NCBI RefSeq assembly: GCF_963666675.1
Contig: NZ_OY762929.1
Span: 3,534,001 to 3,598,000, forward strand
DNA: 64,000 bases
DNA from: an uncultured Desulfobacter sp.
Lineage (GTDB): Bacteria; Desulfobacterota; Desulfobacteria; Desulfobacterales; Desulfobacteraceae
Direction: 5' to 3'
Positions 62,917 through 64,000 of this stretch are shown here, one piece after another (the stretch's first letter is position 1; every line of letters begins with the position of its first letter). The notes under the pieces are model-generated. The model worked only from the letters and a program-made list of their open reading frames with translations. It ran no database searches and had not been told where the DNA came from. The translations under genes and the position numbers were made by a program.

Positions 62917-64000
62917 TTAACCTTCACAAGGAACAAGTTTCATCCCTAATTCATCAGCCTTTTTTGCCAAATTTTTCAACATCCTTTGTTTGTTGGGCTT
63001 GCTTAAGTATTCTTCTCCGAGGTCTCTATATCTGTCTCCATGCTTGATGATGTTGTAAATGGCTTTTGCAATTCTATGGGCTATGGCAACAATCGCTTTT
63101 TTGGCACCTCGTCTGGCTTTGAGCTTATAATACTTGGCTTTGTAATATGAACCCTTCGTCTTGATCGCGGCCCAGGCGATTTGGACTAAAATCGTTTTGA
63201 ATGGATGATTTCGAACCGCGTTCCTGCCACTTTTCCTTTTACCTGCGCTTTCATTGTTCCCAGGGCACAATCCGGCCCATGCAACAAAAGCGACCATGCT
63301 TTTAAACTCATTCAGTGTGACCCCGAATTCTCCAAGAACAGATTGTGCTGATTTTTTTATCGATCCCTGGAACTTCATCTAATCTTTCCAGTAAATTTTC
63401 ATGGTCACGGGTAAGTATTTCCAATCTGACATTAATCTGTTCAATCTGTTTTTGAAACATCTCAATGGCCTCCATCATGCCAATCAGTTGGAATCGATGA
63501 TGATCTTTAAAATATCCATGGAGGCTTAGGTACAATTCAGGAATTTTCTTTTTAAGACTTCCTTTTGTGCATTCCTGAACTTTTTCTAAAGTTATTTCAT
63601 CGTGTTTGCATAACAAATCAATGAGACTCAAACCGGTGAGCCCGAACAAATCTGAAACGACCGAATCAATTTTAATATTTGCCGTGATAAACAATTTATG
63701 AATACGTCGCTTATAATCAGCGAGAGATTCTGTGTATGTTTTTCTCAATCGGCTTAATTCACGCCATTCACGGACATGTTCGGGAGGAATAAAACTACCT
63801 CTTACCAACCCATGACGAAGCAGTCCGGCAAGCCATTTACTATCACAGATGTCTGTTTTTCTGCCGGGAACATTTTTAATATGCCTGGCATTCACCAAAA
63901 CAACTTCCATCGTATCTTCGATGGTGTTATAAATTGGATGCCAATATACGCCGGTACTTTCCATTGCCACTACAGGACAGCTATTTTTAATCAACCATGT
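62917..64000 (-). pseudogene. IS110-family transposase, frameshifted, 5' part outside window
   Basis: Two overlapping reverse frames together form one IS110-type (DEDD/serine) transposase. The upstream frame, open to the window edge, reads VAMESTGVYWHPIYNTIEDT and ends its family match at LERLDEVPGIDKK. The downstream frame continues as SAQSVLGEFGVTLNEFKSMV, then FVAWAGLCPGNNESAGKRKS and a basic tail. The break lies in a run of seven A (seven T at 63352-63358 on the given strand); six would restore the frame. Either the gene is dead, the ribosome slips at the A-run, or a base was miscounted in sequencing. The catalytic N-terminus lies beyond the window. Confidence 0.88.

Noticed and set aside
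1..64000. CRISPR array, tRNA or rRNA genes
   Set aside because: The repeats found are dispersed, hairpin-rich and not regularly spaced by unique spacers; no tRNA cloverleaf or rRNA segment was recognised by eye.

Overview
The window looks like chromosomal DNA of a mesophilic Desulfobacterota bacterium, most likely a Desulfobacteraceae-type anaerobe. This is an inference from gene content: very large hybrid histidine kinases with extracytoplasmic solute-binding domains, iron-containing alcohol dehydrogenases, a PEP-CTERM protein, and many insertion-sequence remnants. No rRNA, tRNA or CRISPR array was recognised. Signalling dominates: eight histidine kinases (five of them hybrid), two response regulators that end in a CxxC/CxxC module, one sigma-54 response regulator, and one further sigma-54 activator without a receiver domain.

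Layout. 1-5346: a peptide/nickel-type ABC transporter (permease, binding protein, two ATPases) with a GntR/FCD regulator inside the cluster. 5512-6135: an unknown acidic protein with an EF-hand-like stretch. 6383-12320: an accessory block bounded by an IS1182-like and an IS66-like transposase remnant, holding an N-terminally truncated RND pump, its TolC-like partner and a sigma-54 activator. 12637-30579: a long signalling region with an Old Yellow Enzyme homologue, four large kinases, and a reverse-strand module of cobalamin-binding protein, soluble kinase, response regulator and probably a membrane hybrid kinase. 31457-35134: a tightly overlapping zwf-pgl-gnd operon (oxidative pentose phosphate pathway). 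35263-41469: a 2068-residue hybrid kinase. 41592-42342: tautomerase, HxlR regulator and a small ORF. 42701-45492: a transposon with a DDE transposase, an AAA ATPase and a zinc-ribbon protein. 45584-47385: a papain-like protein without a start codon, a PEP-CTERM protein and a nitroreductase pseudogene. 47407-49804: a polar amino acid ABC transporter. 50236-51847: an EamA transporter converging on a phosphopantetheinyl transferase. 52161-57227: an alcohol dehydrogenase / kinase / sigma-54 regulator operon facing a second alcohol dehydrogenase. 57680-62370: a response regulator and a PhnD-type hybrid kinase. 62917-64000: a frameshifted IS110 transposase.

Two features are not explained by the genes. 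A dispersed intergenic repeat of about 95 bp, each unit carrying two inverted repeats, occurs at seven loci, often as tandem pairs of two subtypes. The cobalamin-binding protein carries the W-x9-EH signature known from CarH-type B12 photoreceptors but is stand-alone and directly coupled to a soluble kinase; I consider it the best candidate for an undescribed system here.
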